This document shows positions 53,649 through 62,351 of a stretch of DNA of 64,000 nucleotides, one piece after another. Below the pieces are notes generated by a model. The model searched no databases and was not told the origin of the DNA. It was given only the letters and a program-made list of their open reading frames with translations. Source of the DNA: Yoonia sp034652275. GTDB lineage: Bacteria > Pseudomonadota > Alphaproteobacteria > Rhodobacterales > Rhodobacteraceae. The stretch is from NCBI RefSeq assembly GCF_034652275.1, contig NZ_JAXIWG010000001.1, positions 310,001 to 374,000 on the forward strand, read 5' to 3'. Position 1 is the first letter of the stretch; the number at the start of each line of letters is the position of its first letter. Made by a program: the position numbers and the translations under genes.

Positions 53649-54275
53649 ATGTCGGACGCCGCAGACACCCCGCAAATCTACCTGATCACGCCCACGGATT
53701 TCGATGTGATGACCTTTCCCGACCGGCTCGCCGCTTGTCTGGACAGCACCGAAATCGGCTGCGTCCGGCTGGCGCTCGCGACCAAAGACGACAGCAAGAT
53801 CGCGCGCGCAGCCGATGCATTGCGCGCCGTGACCCATGCCCGCGACGTCGCACTGGTGATCGAAAGCCATGTGCTGATGGTCAACAGGCTGGGGCTGGAC
53901 GGTGTGCACCTGCTCGATGCCGCGCGGTCGGTGAAAAAGATCCGCAAGGATCTGGGCGATGACGCCATCGTCGGCGCATTCTGCGGCAATTCGCGCCATG
54001 ACGGCATGACCGCGGGCGAGCTTGGCGCCGATTACATCAGCTTTGGCCCTGTCGGCGCCTCCGGCTTGGGCGATGGACGCACCGCCGATCTAGACCTTTT
54101 CGCCTGGTGGTCGGACATGATCGAGGTGCCGGTTGTCGCCGAAGGCGCGCTCAACGCCAACCTGATCCGGCAACTCACGCCACATACCGATTTCTTCGGC
54201 ATCGGCGATGAAATCTGGCGCGAAGACGACGCAACAGCAGCACTCGGCGCTCTGCTCAAGGCGATGCACCCTTAG
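53649..54275 (+). CDS. thiamine phosphate synthase-like (ThiE/TenI family) protein
   Basis: A 208-residue TIM-barrel protein of the ThiE/TenI family: IYLITPTDF, VNRLGLDGVHLLD, ADYISFGPVGASG and a late VVAEGALNANLI. The canonical ThiE substrate motif QxREK near strand 2 reads LALATKD and the LGQ-D segment is altered, so catalytic identity as thiamine phosphate synthase is uncertain. No TPP riboswitch or other thi gene is nearby. Confidence 0.72.
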   Translation: MSDAADTPQIYLITPTDFDVMTFPDRLAACLDSTEIGCVRLALATKDDSKIARAADALRAVTHARDVALVIESHVLMVNRLGLDGVHLLDAARSVKKIRKDLGDDAIVGAFCGNSRHDGMTAGELGADYISFGPVGASGLGDGRTADLDLFAWWSDMIEVPVVAEGALNANLIRQLTPHTDFFGIGDEIWREDDATAALGALLKAMHP

Positions 54276-54357
54276 ACTTCTTTTTTCCAAAAATACGTTG
54301 CCTGTCCCGGATTTGATCCGGGAGGGTGAGGCGCGCAGCGACGAGGGGCAGCGCCCC
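54276..54357. repeat. convergent-junction repeat, copy 6 (longest)
   Basis: GACTTCTTTTTTCC, AAATAC, an inserted hairpin CCCGGAT-TTG-ATCCGGG (54306-54322), then GGGTGAGGCGCG and the palindrome AGGGGC-AGC-GCCCCT (54344-54358). Between the ThiE-like gene and olsA. Confidence 0.65.
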
Positions 54358-55175
54358 TAGCCTGCCAACCCCGCGCGCACACGCTCCTCCAAGGCACGCG
54401 CCAGTGCCTTGCGATCAGCAAAGTCGCGGACCTGCACGGACGGGTGATAGATCACGGTTACGCCGCCTTGACGCTTTGCGGCCAGAGTGCTCAGCAGATG
54501 CGGGCCAAAGCCCATATTGCCCCACCAGCCGTAGAACCGGGCATCCGCCCCCGCGGGGGCGCGATAGCACAGGGTGACAGGCTGCACCTGCAGGTCCGCG
54601 CGCAAGGCCGGGTCCAGAAACGCCGCAAACAGCGTCGGTTTGAACGGCAGCACCTGCAATCCGTCGGTCGAGGTGCCTTCGGGGAAGAACAGCAGTTTAT
54701 GCCCCGCCTGCAACCTATCGCGGAAGGTGTCGATCTGGCTTAGCGTGTCGCGGCGGTCGCGGCGGATGAACACAGTGCCGGTCGCGCGCGCCAGCCAGCC
54801 GATCCCGGGCCAGCCTGCCACCTCGGATTTCGACACGAAATAGATCCGCTTGCGCGCGTTCAGCGCAAAGATATCCAGCCAGCTTGCGTGATTGGCGACC
54901 ACCGCACCCGGGCCGCGCATGGGCGTGCCGCTTGTCTGATAACCCATGCCCAGCAGCATGAAGGCCGACCGACAAACGGCTTGGGTGACAAACGGTGTCA
55001 CAGGACGGCGCAGCCCGCAGAGGGGGCGCTCGATCAGGCGGATCAGCAACAAAAGCAGCAGCCCGCCAAAGACCACAAAGGCCAAAGGCACACCGCGGCG
55101 CAATACGCGCAACCAGTCGCGCCATGCCAGCGGCGGATGCCCTGGCGGAGGGGTGCCGTACCATGTGTCAGCCAT
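54357..55175 (-). CDS. olsA: lyso-ornithine lipid O-acyltransferase (PlsC family), OlsA-like
   Basis: A 272-residue membrane-bound acyltransferase with an N-terminal hydrophobic helix (VPLAFVVFGGLLLLLLIRL) and the PlsC motifs NHASWLD, FIRRDRRD and FPEGTSTDG. Following olsB with an 8-nt overlap, it most likely adds the second acyl chain to lyso-ornithine lipid rather than acting in phospholipid synthesis. Start ATG 55175 (MADTWYG) is preferred to TTG 55181. Confidence 0.87.
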   Translation of the reverse strand: MADTWYGTPPPGHPPLAWRDWLRVLRRGVPLAFVVFGGLLLLLLIRLIERPLCGLRRPVTPFVTQAVCRSAFMLLGMGYQTSGTPMRGPGAVVANHASWLDIFALNARKRIYFVSKSEVAGWPGIGWLARATGTVFIRRDRRDTLSQIDTFRDRLQAGHKLLFFPEGTSTDGLQVLPFKPTLFAAFLDPALRADLQVQPVTLCYRAPAGADARFYGWWGNMGFGPHLLSTLAAKRQGGVTVIYHPSVQVRDFADRKALARALEERVRAGLAG

Positions 55176-55983
55176 GCGCAAGCGGGCGTGAATAGATCTG
55201 TTTCTGCCGCAGACTGACGCAGGATGTGGGCAGGATCAGGCAGACATCGGTGGTATTGAACGCCTCGTCCACATAGACGCCCTGCCCGACGACGCCGCCG
55301 ATCCGCAGATAGGCCTTGATCAGCGCGGGCGTGTCGCGCATCGCGGCGACGCGGTCGATCCGGTCTAGCGGCAGTGGCGCGAACGCCCGCGCGCCCAGAC
55401 CTGTCGCCTGCACCTGAAAGGGTGGCGGTGCGGCGTGGCGGTGGAACAAAAGGCTCAGCGGTGCAGCCAGACGCTCAAGGTCAGTACCGTGAAACGAGGC
55501 GACCCCGAACAGCACGTCGATGCCTTGTGCCTGCACGTGATCGGCCAGCGCCTGCCACAGATGCATCATGGCGATCCCGCCGCGATAGTCGCGGTGCAGG
55601 CAGGACCGGCCCAGTTCCAGCAGCTTGAGCCCAGACCGTGTCAGCGGTGCAAGGTCGAATTCGGTCGCGCAATAGAACTGGCCCGCCGCCTGCGCTGCTT
55701 CTGCATCCAGCAGGCGGTAAACGCCCACGACCTGATCCGCGTCCGGCCTTGCCAGATCGCGCAGGATCAAATGCGTGGCATGGGGATCGAATGCATCCTT
55801 TTCCAGTCGGGCGGTATGGTCCACCAGCGGGCCATCGCCGCCCAGTTCGGCCACGAACACCTCATACCGCAGGCGTTGCGCCGCCCGCAGATCGGCTGCA
55901 CCCTGCGCGATCGCAACCGAAAACTGCGGCGAAGGCCGCAATGTCATTGGCAAGGTTTGAGAATTTGTACGGATGTTTGTCAT
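55168..55983 (-). CDS. olsB: ornithine N-acyltransferase OlsB
   Basis: A 271-residue GNAT-fold enzyme that joins a 3-hydroxyacyl chain from ACP to the alpha-amino group of ornithine, the first step of phosphate-free ornithine lipids. Motifs: AQRLRYEVFVAELGG, LLELGRSCLHRDYRGG and DVLFGVASFHGTD. Its substrate ornithine can come from the arginase at 18471. Start ATG 55983 is preferred; ATG 55947 is possible. Confidence 0.9.
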   Translation of the reverse strand: MTNIRTNSQTLPMTLRPSPQFSVAIAQGAADLRAAQRLRYEVFVAELGGDGPLVDHTARLEKDAFDPHATHLILRDLARPDADQVVGVYRLLDAEAAQAAGQFYCATEFDLAPLTRSGLKLLELGRSCLHRDYRGGIAMMHLWQALADHVQAQGIDVLFGVASFHGTDLERLAAPLSLLFHRHAAPPPFQVQATGLGARAFAPLPLDRIDRVAAMRDTPALIKAYLRIGGVVGQGVYVDEAFNTTDVCLILPTSCVSLRQKQIYSRPLAHG

Positions 55984-56064
55984 TAAGGATTGGTTAACTT
56001 TTTCTTCGCCATAGTCAGACGGGTCCGCAAAGCAAATGGTTGACACAAAATCAAAAACAACTAC

Positions 56065-56259
56065 TCAAGGTTGTGGACTGTTCGTGGTTACGATTTCCAA
56101 GACAATGTGGTTTCCATCAATGACGATCTTGCCCGCCTCTCTGAAATTCACGGTGATCCGGCCCCCGATATTGGACTGCACCTGCCCCACGCCCCAGTCG
56201 GGCTGGTGGGGATGCCGGACCAGCATACCGGGTTCGAGAATGGCGTTCATCCCTGACAT
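56065..56259 (-). CDS. DUF3553 small protein
   Basis: A 64-residue protein of the DUF3553 family: LEPGMLVRHPHQPDWGVGQVQSNIGGRITVNF, a small beta-barrel-like (SH3/Tudor-type) fold also found fused to UvrD-like helicases. Function unknown. ATG 56259 has AAGGA about 8 nt upstream; ATG 56250 is an alternative. Divergent from chpT, 29 bp apart. Confidence 0.8.
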   Translation of the reverse strand: MSGMNAILEPGMLVRHPHQPDWGVGQVQSNIGGRITVNFREAGKIVIDGNHIVLEIVTTNSPQP

Positions 56260-56288
56260 TCCTGTTTTTCCTTACTGGAGCCTACGCC

Positions 56289-56879
56289 ATGCAGCCTGAT
56301 CTTGCCACACTCGTCGGCTCGCGGATTTGTCACGACCTTATCAGCCCAATCGGTGCCATCGGCAATGGGCTCGAATTGCTGTCGCTGACGGACGGTGATC
56401 AGGGGGCCGAAATGGACCTGATTTCGGACTCTGTCCAGAACGCCAATGCGCGCATCCGGTTTTACCGCATCGCTTACGGCGCGGCCAGTGCCGACCAGAT
56501 GCTGAGCAGCGCCGAGGTCCTGTCGTTCATCTCGGTGCTGGCGCGTGGCGGGCGGTTTACCTATTTCTGGCAGGTGGCCGAGGATCGCCCCCGCCGCGAG
56601 GTACGTTGTGCGCTCTTGTTGCTGCAATGTTTCGAGGCGGCGATGCCTGTGGGTGGCGATATCCATGTGCAGTTCATCGACGACCGCTGGGTGCTGAGCG
56701 CGGAAAGCCTGCGTTTCAGGATCGACAACTGTCTTTGGGACCGGCTGGCCAATGGCGATACGGCCTTTCCCTATTCGGCCGCACAAGTCCAGTTCGCGCT
56801 TTTGCCGGGCCTGCTGGCCGAGGCGGGCCGGAGCCTGAAGATCAAGATGAGCAGCGACCGGATCGTCGCGCAATACTGA
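56289..56879 (+). CDS. chpT: histidine phosphotransferase ChpT
   Basis: Relay protein that passes phosphate from CckA to CtrA and CpdR. The 196-residue product has phospho-acceptor His15 in SRICHDLISPIGAIGNGLELL, a four-helix DHp-like domain, and a degenerate ATPase-like C-terminal domain (ALLLLQCFEAAMPVGGDI). GGAG lies 7 nt before the ATG. CtrA itself is at 33953. Confidence 0.9.
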   Translation: MQPDLATLVGSRICHDLISPIGAIGNGLELLSLTDGDQGAEMDLISDSVQNANARIRFYRIAYGAASADQMLSSAEVLSFISVLARGGRFTYFWQVAEDRPRREVRCALLLLQCFEAAMPVGGDIHVQFIDDRWVLSAESLRFRIDNCLWDRLANGDTAFPYSAAQVQFALLPGLLAEAGRSLKIKMSSDRIVAQY

Positions 56880-56880
56880 A

Positions 56881-56955
56881 CGGCGGCAAGGGGCGCTGCC
56901 CCTCGTCGCTACGCGCCTCACCCCGGAGTATTTGTGGAAAAAAGAAGTCGGGGCC
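56881..56955. repeat. convergent-junction repeat, copy 7 (inverted)
   Basis: Same modules as copy 6 in reverse orientation: AGGGGCGCTGCCCCT palindrome, CGCGCCTCACCCCGG, AGTATTTG and GGAAAAAAGAAGTC. Between chpT and proA. Confidence 0.65.
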
Positions 56956-56957
56956 GT

Positions 56958-58214
56958 TCAGGCGCGCACGGCGCCATTACCGCTGACAAGATATTTGAAG
57001 CTGGTCAGCTGTTCGGCACCGACTGGCCCGCGCGCATGCATCTTGCCGGTGGCGATTCCGATTTCGGCACCCATGCCGAATTCGCCGCCATCGGCGAACT
57101 GGGTCGAGGCATTGTGCATCAGGATCGCGCTGTCGAGTTGGGCAAAGAAATGGGCGGCGGCCTGCGCGTCTTCGGTGATGATCGCGTCGGTGTGGTTGGA
57201 CCCGAACTGGCGGATATGGGCGATGGCTTCGTCCACGCCGTCAACCAGTTTGGCCGCGCAGATCATGTCGAGAAATTCGTGGCCGAAATCATCCGGTTGC
57301 GCCTTGGTGGTGCCGGGTATCTTTGCCAGGTCGCCAGCGGCGCGCACCTCGACCCCGGCTTTCAGCAGCGCATCAATCAGCAAGGGCCCGTGCTGGGTAT
57401 AGAACCGCCAATCGATCAGCAGGCATTCCATGGCACCGCAGATACCTGTGCGGCGGGTTTTGGCGTTCAGCACGATCTCCAGCGCCATGGCGGGATCGGC
57501 GGTGGCGCCGACGTAGATGTGGCAGATGCCTTCGAGATGGGCAAAGACCGGCACCCGCGCCTCGCGCTGGACAAGCCCGACAAGCCCTTTGCCGCCGCGC
57601 GGCACGATCACGTCGATATGGTCGGTGGCGGTCAGCATCGCGGACACGGCGGCACGGTCGCGGGTGGGCACAAGCTGGATCGCACTGGCGGGCAGGCCCG
57701 CCTGTTGCAGCCCGGTTTGCAGGCATTTGTGGATCGCGGTGGAGGAATGGAAACTTTCCGACCCGCCCCGCAGGATCACCGCATTGCCCGATTGCAGGCA
57801 AAGCGCGCCGGCATCCGCCGTCACGTTCGGGCGGCTTTCATAGATCACGCCGACCACGCCCAAAGGCGTGCGCACGCGGCGGATATGCAGGCCTGTGGGC
57901 ATGTCCCATTCGGCGATCACCTCTCCGACGGGATCATGCTGGGCCGCGACATTGCGCAGCCCTTCGGCCATCGCACGGATGCGCGGTTCGGTCAGGATCA
58001 GGCGGTCCATCATCGCAGGGCTGAGGCCCTTTTGCTCGCCGTAAACCTGATCTTCGGCATTGGCGTCGAGGATTTCCATGATGTTGTCGCAGATCGCATC
58101 CGCCGCCCCGATCAGCGCGGCATATTTGCGTTCCGATCCGGTGGTGGCCAGAACGGTGGCGGCAGCGCGCGCATCGGCGCCGATTTTTGCCATCAGGGTT
58201 TGGATCTCTGTCAT
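56958..58214 (-). CDS. proA: glutamate-5-semialdehyde dehydrogenase
   Basis: Reduces glutamyl-5-phosphate with NADPH in proline synthesis. The 418-residue product has the catalytic Cys in KTRRTGICGAMECLL, the phosphate-loop LRGGSESFHSS and VIYESRPNVTADA. It follows proB by 9 bp and is the last gene of the rplU-to-proA run. Confidence 0.96.
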   Translation of the reverse strand: MTEIQTLMAKIGADARAAATVLATTGSERKYAALIGAADAICDNIMEILDANAEDQVYGEQKGLSPAMMDRLILTEPRIRAMAEGLRNVAAQHDPVGEVIAEWDMPTGLHIRRVRTPLGVVGVIYESRPNVTADAGALCLQSGNAVILRGGSESFHSSTAIHKCLQTGLQQAGLPASAIQLVPTRDRAAVSAMLTATDHIDVIVPRGGKGLVGLVQREARVPVFAHLEGICHIYVGATADPAMALEIVLNAKTRRTGICGAMECLLIDWRFYTQHGPLLIDALLKAGVEVRAAGDLAKIPGTTKAQPDDFGHEFLDMICAAKLVDGVDEAIAHIRQFGSNHTDAIITEDAQAAAHFFAQLDSAILMHNASTQFADGGEFGMGAEIGIATGKMHARGPVGAEQLTSFKYLVSGNGAVRA

Positions 58215-58223
58215 GTTCTGTCC

Positions 58224-59330
58224 TTACAGCACCATATCGTCGCGATGCACCAAGGCGGCGCGGCCTTCGTAACCCAGTATCGCTGCAATTTCGGTCGAGC
58301 GGCGGCCCATGATCTGGCGCGCTTCGGCGCTGGTATAGCGGGTCAGGCCCTGCCCCAGATGCACGCCCGCTGCATCGGCGATGGTGATGACCTCGCCGCG
58401 CCCGAAACTGCCGATGATCCCCGTCACGCCCGCAGGCAGCAGGCTCTTGCCTGACACCAGCGCCTTGCCCGCACCGTCATCCACCGTCACCGTGCCGCGT
58501 GGTTTCATCGCGGCGATCCAGCGTTTGCGCGCGGCTTGCGGGTCGACCTGCGCGGTGAACCAAGTGCTGCGCGCGCCGTCGGCCAGCGCCTTGAGCGGGT
58601 GCAGGTCTGTGCCAAGGGCGATGGCCATGGCACAGCCGCCTTCGGTCGCGATTTTTGCGGCCATGATTTTGGTAATCATCCCGCCTTTGGACAGGGCAGA
58701 TCCGACATCGCCGGCCATGCCTTCGATCTCGGTCGTGATTTTATCAACAATGGCAAGGTGTTGCGCGGCGCTGTCGATCTTGGGGTTGCCGGTGTAAAGC
58801 CCGTCCACATCCGACAACAGCACCAGCTGATCCGCCCCGATGGTCACAGCGACCTGCGCGGCAAGCCGGTCATTGTCGCCATAGCGGATCTCATCGGTGG
58901 CGATGGTGTCGTTTTCGTTGACGATGGGCACGACGCCGAAGCCGAGCATGGTTTCCATCGTGGCTCGACTGTTGAGATACCGTCGTCTATCTTGAGAATC
59001 CTCAAGCGTGACAAGGACTTGGCCCGCGATGATGCCATGCGGGGCGAGCACCTGTTCATAGGCCCGCGCCAGCCGGATCTGGCCCACGGCGGCGGCGGCC
59101 TGTGACTGTTCCAGCGCCAGTGCAGCCTGCGGCAGACCCAGAACACCGCGCCCCAAGGCGATGGAACCGGAGGAGACAAGGATCACATCTGCCCCGCGCG
59201 CCTTGATCTGCGCCACATCGGCGGCGAGCGATGTCAGCCAGTCCTGCCGCAAGGCCCCTGTCGCGGCATCGACCAGCAAGGCCGAGCCGATCTTGACGAC
59301 CAGCCGTTTTGCGTCGCTTAAGGTTGCCAT
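58224..59330 (-). CDS. proB: glutamate 5-kinase
   Basis: Phosphorylates glutamate to start proline synthesis. The 368-residue product has the amino-acid kinase domain (VVKIGSALLVD, SSGSIALGRGVLGL, FGVVPIVNENDTIATDE, ALSKGGMITKIMAAKIAT) and a C-terminal PUA domain (about residues 280-365). Its start overlaps the obgE end by 13 nt. Confidence 0.96.
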   Translation of the reverse strand: MATLSDAKRLVVKIGSALLVDAATGALRQDWLTSLAADVAQIKARGADVILVSSGSIALGRGVLGLPQAALALEQSQAAAAVGQIRLARAYEQVLAPHGIIAGQVLVTLEDSQDRRRYLNSRATMETMLGFGVVPIVNENDTIATDEIRYGDNDRLAAQVAVTIGADQLVLLSDVDGLYTGNPKIDSAAQHLAIVDKITTEIEGMAGDVGSALSKGGMITKIMAAKIATEGGCAMAIALGTDLHPLKALADGARSTWFTAQVDPQAARKRWIAAMKPRGTVTVDDGAGKALVSGKSLLPAGVTGIIGSFGRGEVITIADAAGVHLGQGLTRYTSAEARQIMGRRSTEIAAILGYEGRAALVHRDDMVL

Positions 59331-60361
59331 TCGGGGTCATCCGTGGCGGCGTCTGCGGTGCGGTGGCGCAGGCGGTTGTCGTCGATCTCTGCGCGCAACG
59401 CGCGCAGCACGTCGGTGATCCCTTCGCGGCTGACGCCGGACATCAGCATCACGGGGCCGACGGCGACCTCGGCCAACTCATCGCGCAGAAATGCACGTTC
59501 TTCCTCGTCCAGCGCGTCGATCTTGTTCAGCACGGTGATGCGCGGCTTGTCGGCCAAATCACCGCCGTATTGTTCCAGTTCGTGAATGATCGTCACCAGA
59601 TCACCCGCCGGATCGCCGGATGTCCCGTCGATCAGATGCAACAGCACCGCACAGCGTTCGACATGGCCAAGGAACATATCGCCCAGACCGCGCCCTTCGC
59701 TGGCGCCCGCGATCAGGCCGGGGATGTCGGCGACCACGAATTCCACATCATCCACGCCGACGACGCCGAGGTTGGGGACCAAAGTGGTAAACGGATAATC
59801 CGCGACCTTGGGGCGCGCGTTGGAGGTTGCCGCCAGAAAGGTGGATTTGCCCGCATTGGGCATGCCCAAAAGGCCCACATCCGCGATCAGTTTCAACCGC
59901 AGCCAGATCGTGCGCTCGATCGCCTCTTGCCCCGGATTGGCGCGGCGGGGGGCCTGATTGGTGGCTGTCTTGAAATGCAGGTTGCCCCAGCCGCCATTGC
60001 CGCCCTTGGCGATGATGACGCGCTGGCCGACCTCGGTCAGGTCGGCGATGACGGTTTCCTCGTCCTCGTCGATGATCTCGGTGCCGACGGGAACGCGCAG
60101 GACCTTGTCCTCGCCATCCTTGCCGGTGCGCTGGCTGCCCATGCCGTGCTGGCCGCTGCCCGCGAAAAAGTGCTGCTGATAGCGGAAATCGATCAGCGTG
60201 TTCAGCCCGTCGACAGCCTCGACGATCACATCGCCGCCATCACCGCCGTCGCCGCCGTCAGGCCCGCCATATTCGATGAACTTTTCGCGGCGGAAGGAAA
60301 TACAGCCCGCACCACCGGCACCGGACCGGATATAGACCTTGGCAAGATCGAGAAACTTCAT
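59318..60361 (-). CDS. obgE: ribosome-assembly GTPase ObgE/CgtA
   Basis: Essential GTPase acting in 50S assembly and stress response. The 347-residue product has the glycine-rich Obg fold (FRREKFIEYGGPDGGDGGDGG), G1 GMPNAGKSTFLAA, switch YPFTTLVPNLGVV, DIPGLIAGASEGRGLG and NKID. The C-terminal OCT-like region is short. It lies in the classic order rplU-rpmA-...-obgE-proB-proA. Confidence 0.96.
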   Translation of the reverse strand: MKFLDLAKVYIRSGAGGAGCISFRREKFIEYGGPDGGDGGDGGDVIVEAVDGLNTLIDFRYQQHFFAGSGQHGMGSQRTGKDGEDKVLRVPVGTEIIDEDEETVIADLTEVGQRVIIAKGGNGGWGNLHFKTATNQAPRRANPGQEAIERTIWLRLKLIADVGLLGMPNAGKSTFLAATSNARPKVADYPFTTLVPNLGVVGVDDVEFVVADIPGLIAGASEGRGLGDMFLGHVERCAVLLHLIDGTSGDPAGDLVTIIHELEQYGGDLADKPRITVLNKIDALDEEERAFLRDELAEVAVGPVMLMSGVSREGITDVLRALRAEIDDNRLRHRTADAATDDPEWQP

Positions 60362-60400
60362 AGGTTCGGGCTTTCTGGGCTGTTCAGCGCAGGCGATAGT

Positions 60401-60901
60401 CTATTGTGCCGCGCTTCTCAAGCCATGCCAATCGGAACGGGCCAGACGATAGTAATGGCACAGAACAGGCAGCCGCCGCGCGACGCTGTGTTCATAGCGG
60501 GTCTGGACATGCGCAAACCCGCATTTTTGCAGGACCCGGGCCGATGCGGCGTTGTCTTGCCAGATTGACGCGACAAGATGTGGCCAGTCATAGGTAGCAA
60601 AGGCATGGGTGATCGCATCTGCGCAGGCGCGGGTCATGACGCCTTTGCCCTGCGCCTGTGGCGACAGTTTGTAGCCAAGGATTCCCTTTGTGACGGCAAC
60701 TGACCCGATCATCCAGTCGTCCTGACAGATCGCCCAGACAAACCCTTCGCCGCCATAGGCCTGACAGCGCGCGCGCGTGAAGGCAGGCTGGGGCGGCCAA
60801 GGGTAACTCCCCAGTTGGCGCACAACCGACCAGTCGCTGACGATTGTATGCATCGCGTCGAAATCACCGGCTTGCGGGGGGCGGTAGGTCAGATCAGCCA
60901 T
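60401..60901 (-). CDS. GNAT-family acetyltransferase (third of three)
   Basis: A 166-residue RimJ/RimL-type N-acetyltransferase. The acetyl-CoA pyrophosphate loop lies around GYKLSPQAQGKGVMTRA and the later VASIWQDNAASARVLQKCGF is the family's typical C-terminal helix. Overlaps the second GNAT by 8 nt and precedes obgE by 39 bp. Substrate unknown. Confidence 0.86.
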   Translation of the reverse strand: MADLTYRPPQAGDFDAMHTIVSDWSVVRQLGSYPWPPQPAFTRARCQAYGGEGFVWAICQDDWMIGSVAVTKGILGYKLSPQAQGKGVMTRACADAITHAFATYDWPHLVASIWQDNAASARVLQKCGFAHVQTRYEHSVARRLPVLCHYYRLARSDWHGLRSAAQ

Positions 60902-61406
60902 TGGTTTGGTTCCAGGTTGCCCAGGTCAGCTCCATCCTTTGCAGCGCAACGGGCGCGTCAGCGTTTACCGGCATGATTGTTTCGATATGGGTGTCGGTAA
61001 AGCCCAACTTCGTGAGGATCGCGCGCGATGCGGCATTCCCTGCAAAATACCCAGATAGGACGGGCGCGGTTTGATCGGTGAAATACCACGTCAGCACCGC
61101 GCGCGCTGCCTCGGTCATCACCCCCTGCCGGTGATACGCCTGAGCCAGCCAATAGCCCAGATCTGGTTTGACCGAAATCAGACCGATCAGCCCGGCCCCC
61201 TGATCGATCGCCCAATGGGCATCGTCAGGACTATGTTGCACCATCTCGATGAAGCTATCCGCATCCGCGAGCGTATAGGGAAACGGCACCTGTGACAGCC
61301 AGCGTGTCACATCCCAGTTGCGCAGTGTATCCGTGATCGCGGTACTGTCCGACGCAGCCAGAGGGCGCAGCGTCAGCCGCGCCGTCTGCAAAATCGGAAC
61401 AGTCAC
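60894..61406 (-). CDS. GNAT-family acetyltransferase (second of three)
   Basis: A 170-residue RimJ/RimL-type N-acetyltransferase: ARLTLRPLAASDSTAI at the N-terminus, GYWLAQAYHRQGVMTEAARA at the CoA loop and GNAASRAILTKLGF near the end. It starts in the stop of the first GNAT (4-nt overlap) and overlaps the third by 8 nt. Substrate unknown. Confidence 0.86.
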   Translation of the reverse strand: MTVPILQTARLTLRPLAASDSTAITDTLRNWDVTRWLSQVPFPYTLADADSFIEMVQHSPDDAHWAIDQGAGLIGLISVKPDLGYWLAQAYHRQGVMTEAARAVLTWYFTDQTAPVLSGYFAGNAASRAILTKLGFTDTHIETIMPVNADAPVALQRMELTWATWNQTNG

Positions 61407-61945
61407 TGCCCTGTTTTCAGCGTATAGGTCCAGGTCGGCACGGTCGCCCCGCGCGAGACGGAAAACGCCTCTGCGTCGCCCAGATAGTCAAAGCCGCAAT
61501 TGGTCAGCACGCGGGCGGAACCGGGGTTGTCCTGAAACACCTCGGCGAAAATGCGTTCGGACTGATGCGGGTTCGCGGCGATCAGGGCGCGCACGGCCTC
61601 GGAGGCATAGCCCGTGTTCCAGAAGGCCGGTGCGATCCAGTAGAAAATTTCCGATTGCGCGCGGTCCATGCGTTCAAGGCTGATCAGCCCCAATGCTTCG
61701 GCATGGCCATTGGCGGACCCGTCGATGATCCAGACATCCTCGGTCCGGTCGGGGCGCAGGGCGCGTTCGATCATGGCCTCGACCGTGCCGGGGGGCAAGG
61801 GATGGGGCACAGACCGTGTGCCGCGCGCGACGCGGTCGTCGCTGGCATACATGGCAATCAGCCCTGCATCCGATTTGCGGCACGGGCGCAGGATGAAACG
61901 ATCCGACGGGATCGTCTGCTGCACGGCGATTTCCTCGTGGATCAT
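61403..61945 (-). CDS. GNAT-family acetyltransferase (first of three)
   Basis: A 180-residue RimJ/RimL-type N-acetyltransferase: SDRFILRPCRKSDAGLI, the CoA loop YWIAPAFWNTGYASEAVRAL and DNPGSARVLTNCGF. Start ATG 61945 has GGAGGG about 5 nt upstream; the longer open frame is antisense noise. It is separated from rpmA by a strong terminator, so the GNAT-obgE-proBA part needs read-through or its own promoter. Confidence 0.86.
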   Translation of the reverse strand: MIHEEIAVQQTIPSDRFILRPCRKSDAGLIAMYASDDRVARGTRSVPHPLPPGTVEAMIERALRPDRTEDVWIIDGSANGHAEALGLISLERMDRAQSEIFYWIAPAFWNTGYASEAVRALIAANPHQSERIFAEVFQDNPGSARVLTNCGFDYLGDAEAFSVSRGATVPTWTYTLKTGQ

Positions 61946-62012
61946 GTTTTCCCTCCTCGAAAACAAGCCAGTTTGGCGCTGTCTAGACCGACATGGTGGC
62001 GATTTTGTGAAT

Positions 62013-62042
62013 AAAAAAGGGGACCGGTGAAAACCGATCCCC
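62013..62042 (-). terminator. terminator after rpmA
   Basis: On the minus strand GGGGATCGGT / ACCGGTCCCC (one mismatch or G-U pair), loop TTTC, followed by at least six Us. It sits about 29 nt after the rpmA stop and before the GNAT genes. Confidence 0.85.
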
Positions 62043-62070
62043 TCAAATGTTCGTGCTTGAGATTTTCGGC

Positions 62071-62340
62071 TTACTCTGCGGCCTCCGCCACAGGGAGAAC
62101 CGAAATAAAGGTGCGGCCTTTCAGGCCCTTGTGAAACTTCACGGCACCTTCGGCTGTTGCAAAGATCGTGTGATCCTTGCCCATGCCGACGCCCATGCCT
62201 GGCCACATCTTTGTGCCGCGCTGGCGCATGATGATGTTGCCGGGGATGACGGCTTCGCCGCCGAATTTCTTCACACCAAGACGACGACCCGCAGAGTCGC
62301 GTCCGTTACGGGATGAACCGCCTGCTTTTTTATGTGCCAT
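62071..62340 (-). CDS. rpmA: 50S ribosomal protein L27
   Basis: An 89-residue large-subunit protein near the peptidyl-transferase centre. The N-terminus MAHKKAGGSSRNGRDSAGRR needs no protease trimming, unlike the Firmicutes form. It lies 11 bp after rplU. Confidence 0.97.
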   Translation of the reverse strand: MAHKKAGGSSRNGRDSAGRRLGVKKFGGEAVIPGNIIMRQRGTKMWPGMGVGMGKDHTIFATAEGAVKFHKGLKGRTFISVLPVAEAAE

Positions 62341-62351
62341 CTCGTCTCTCC

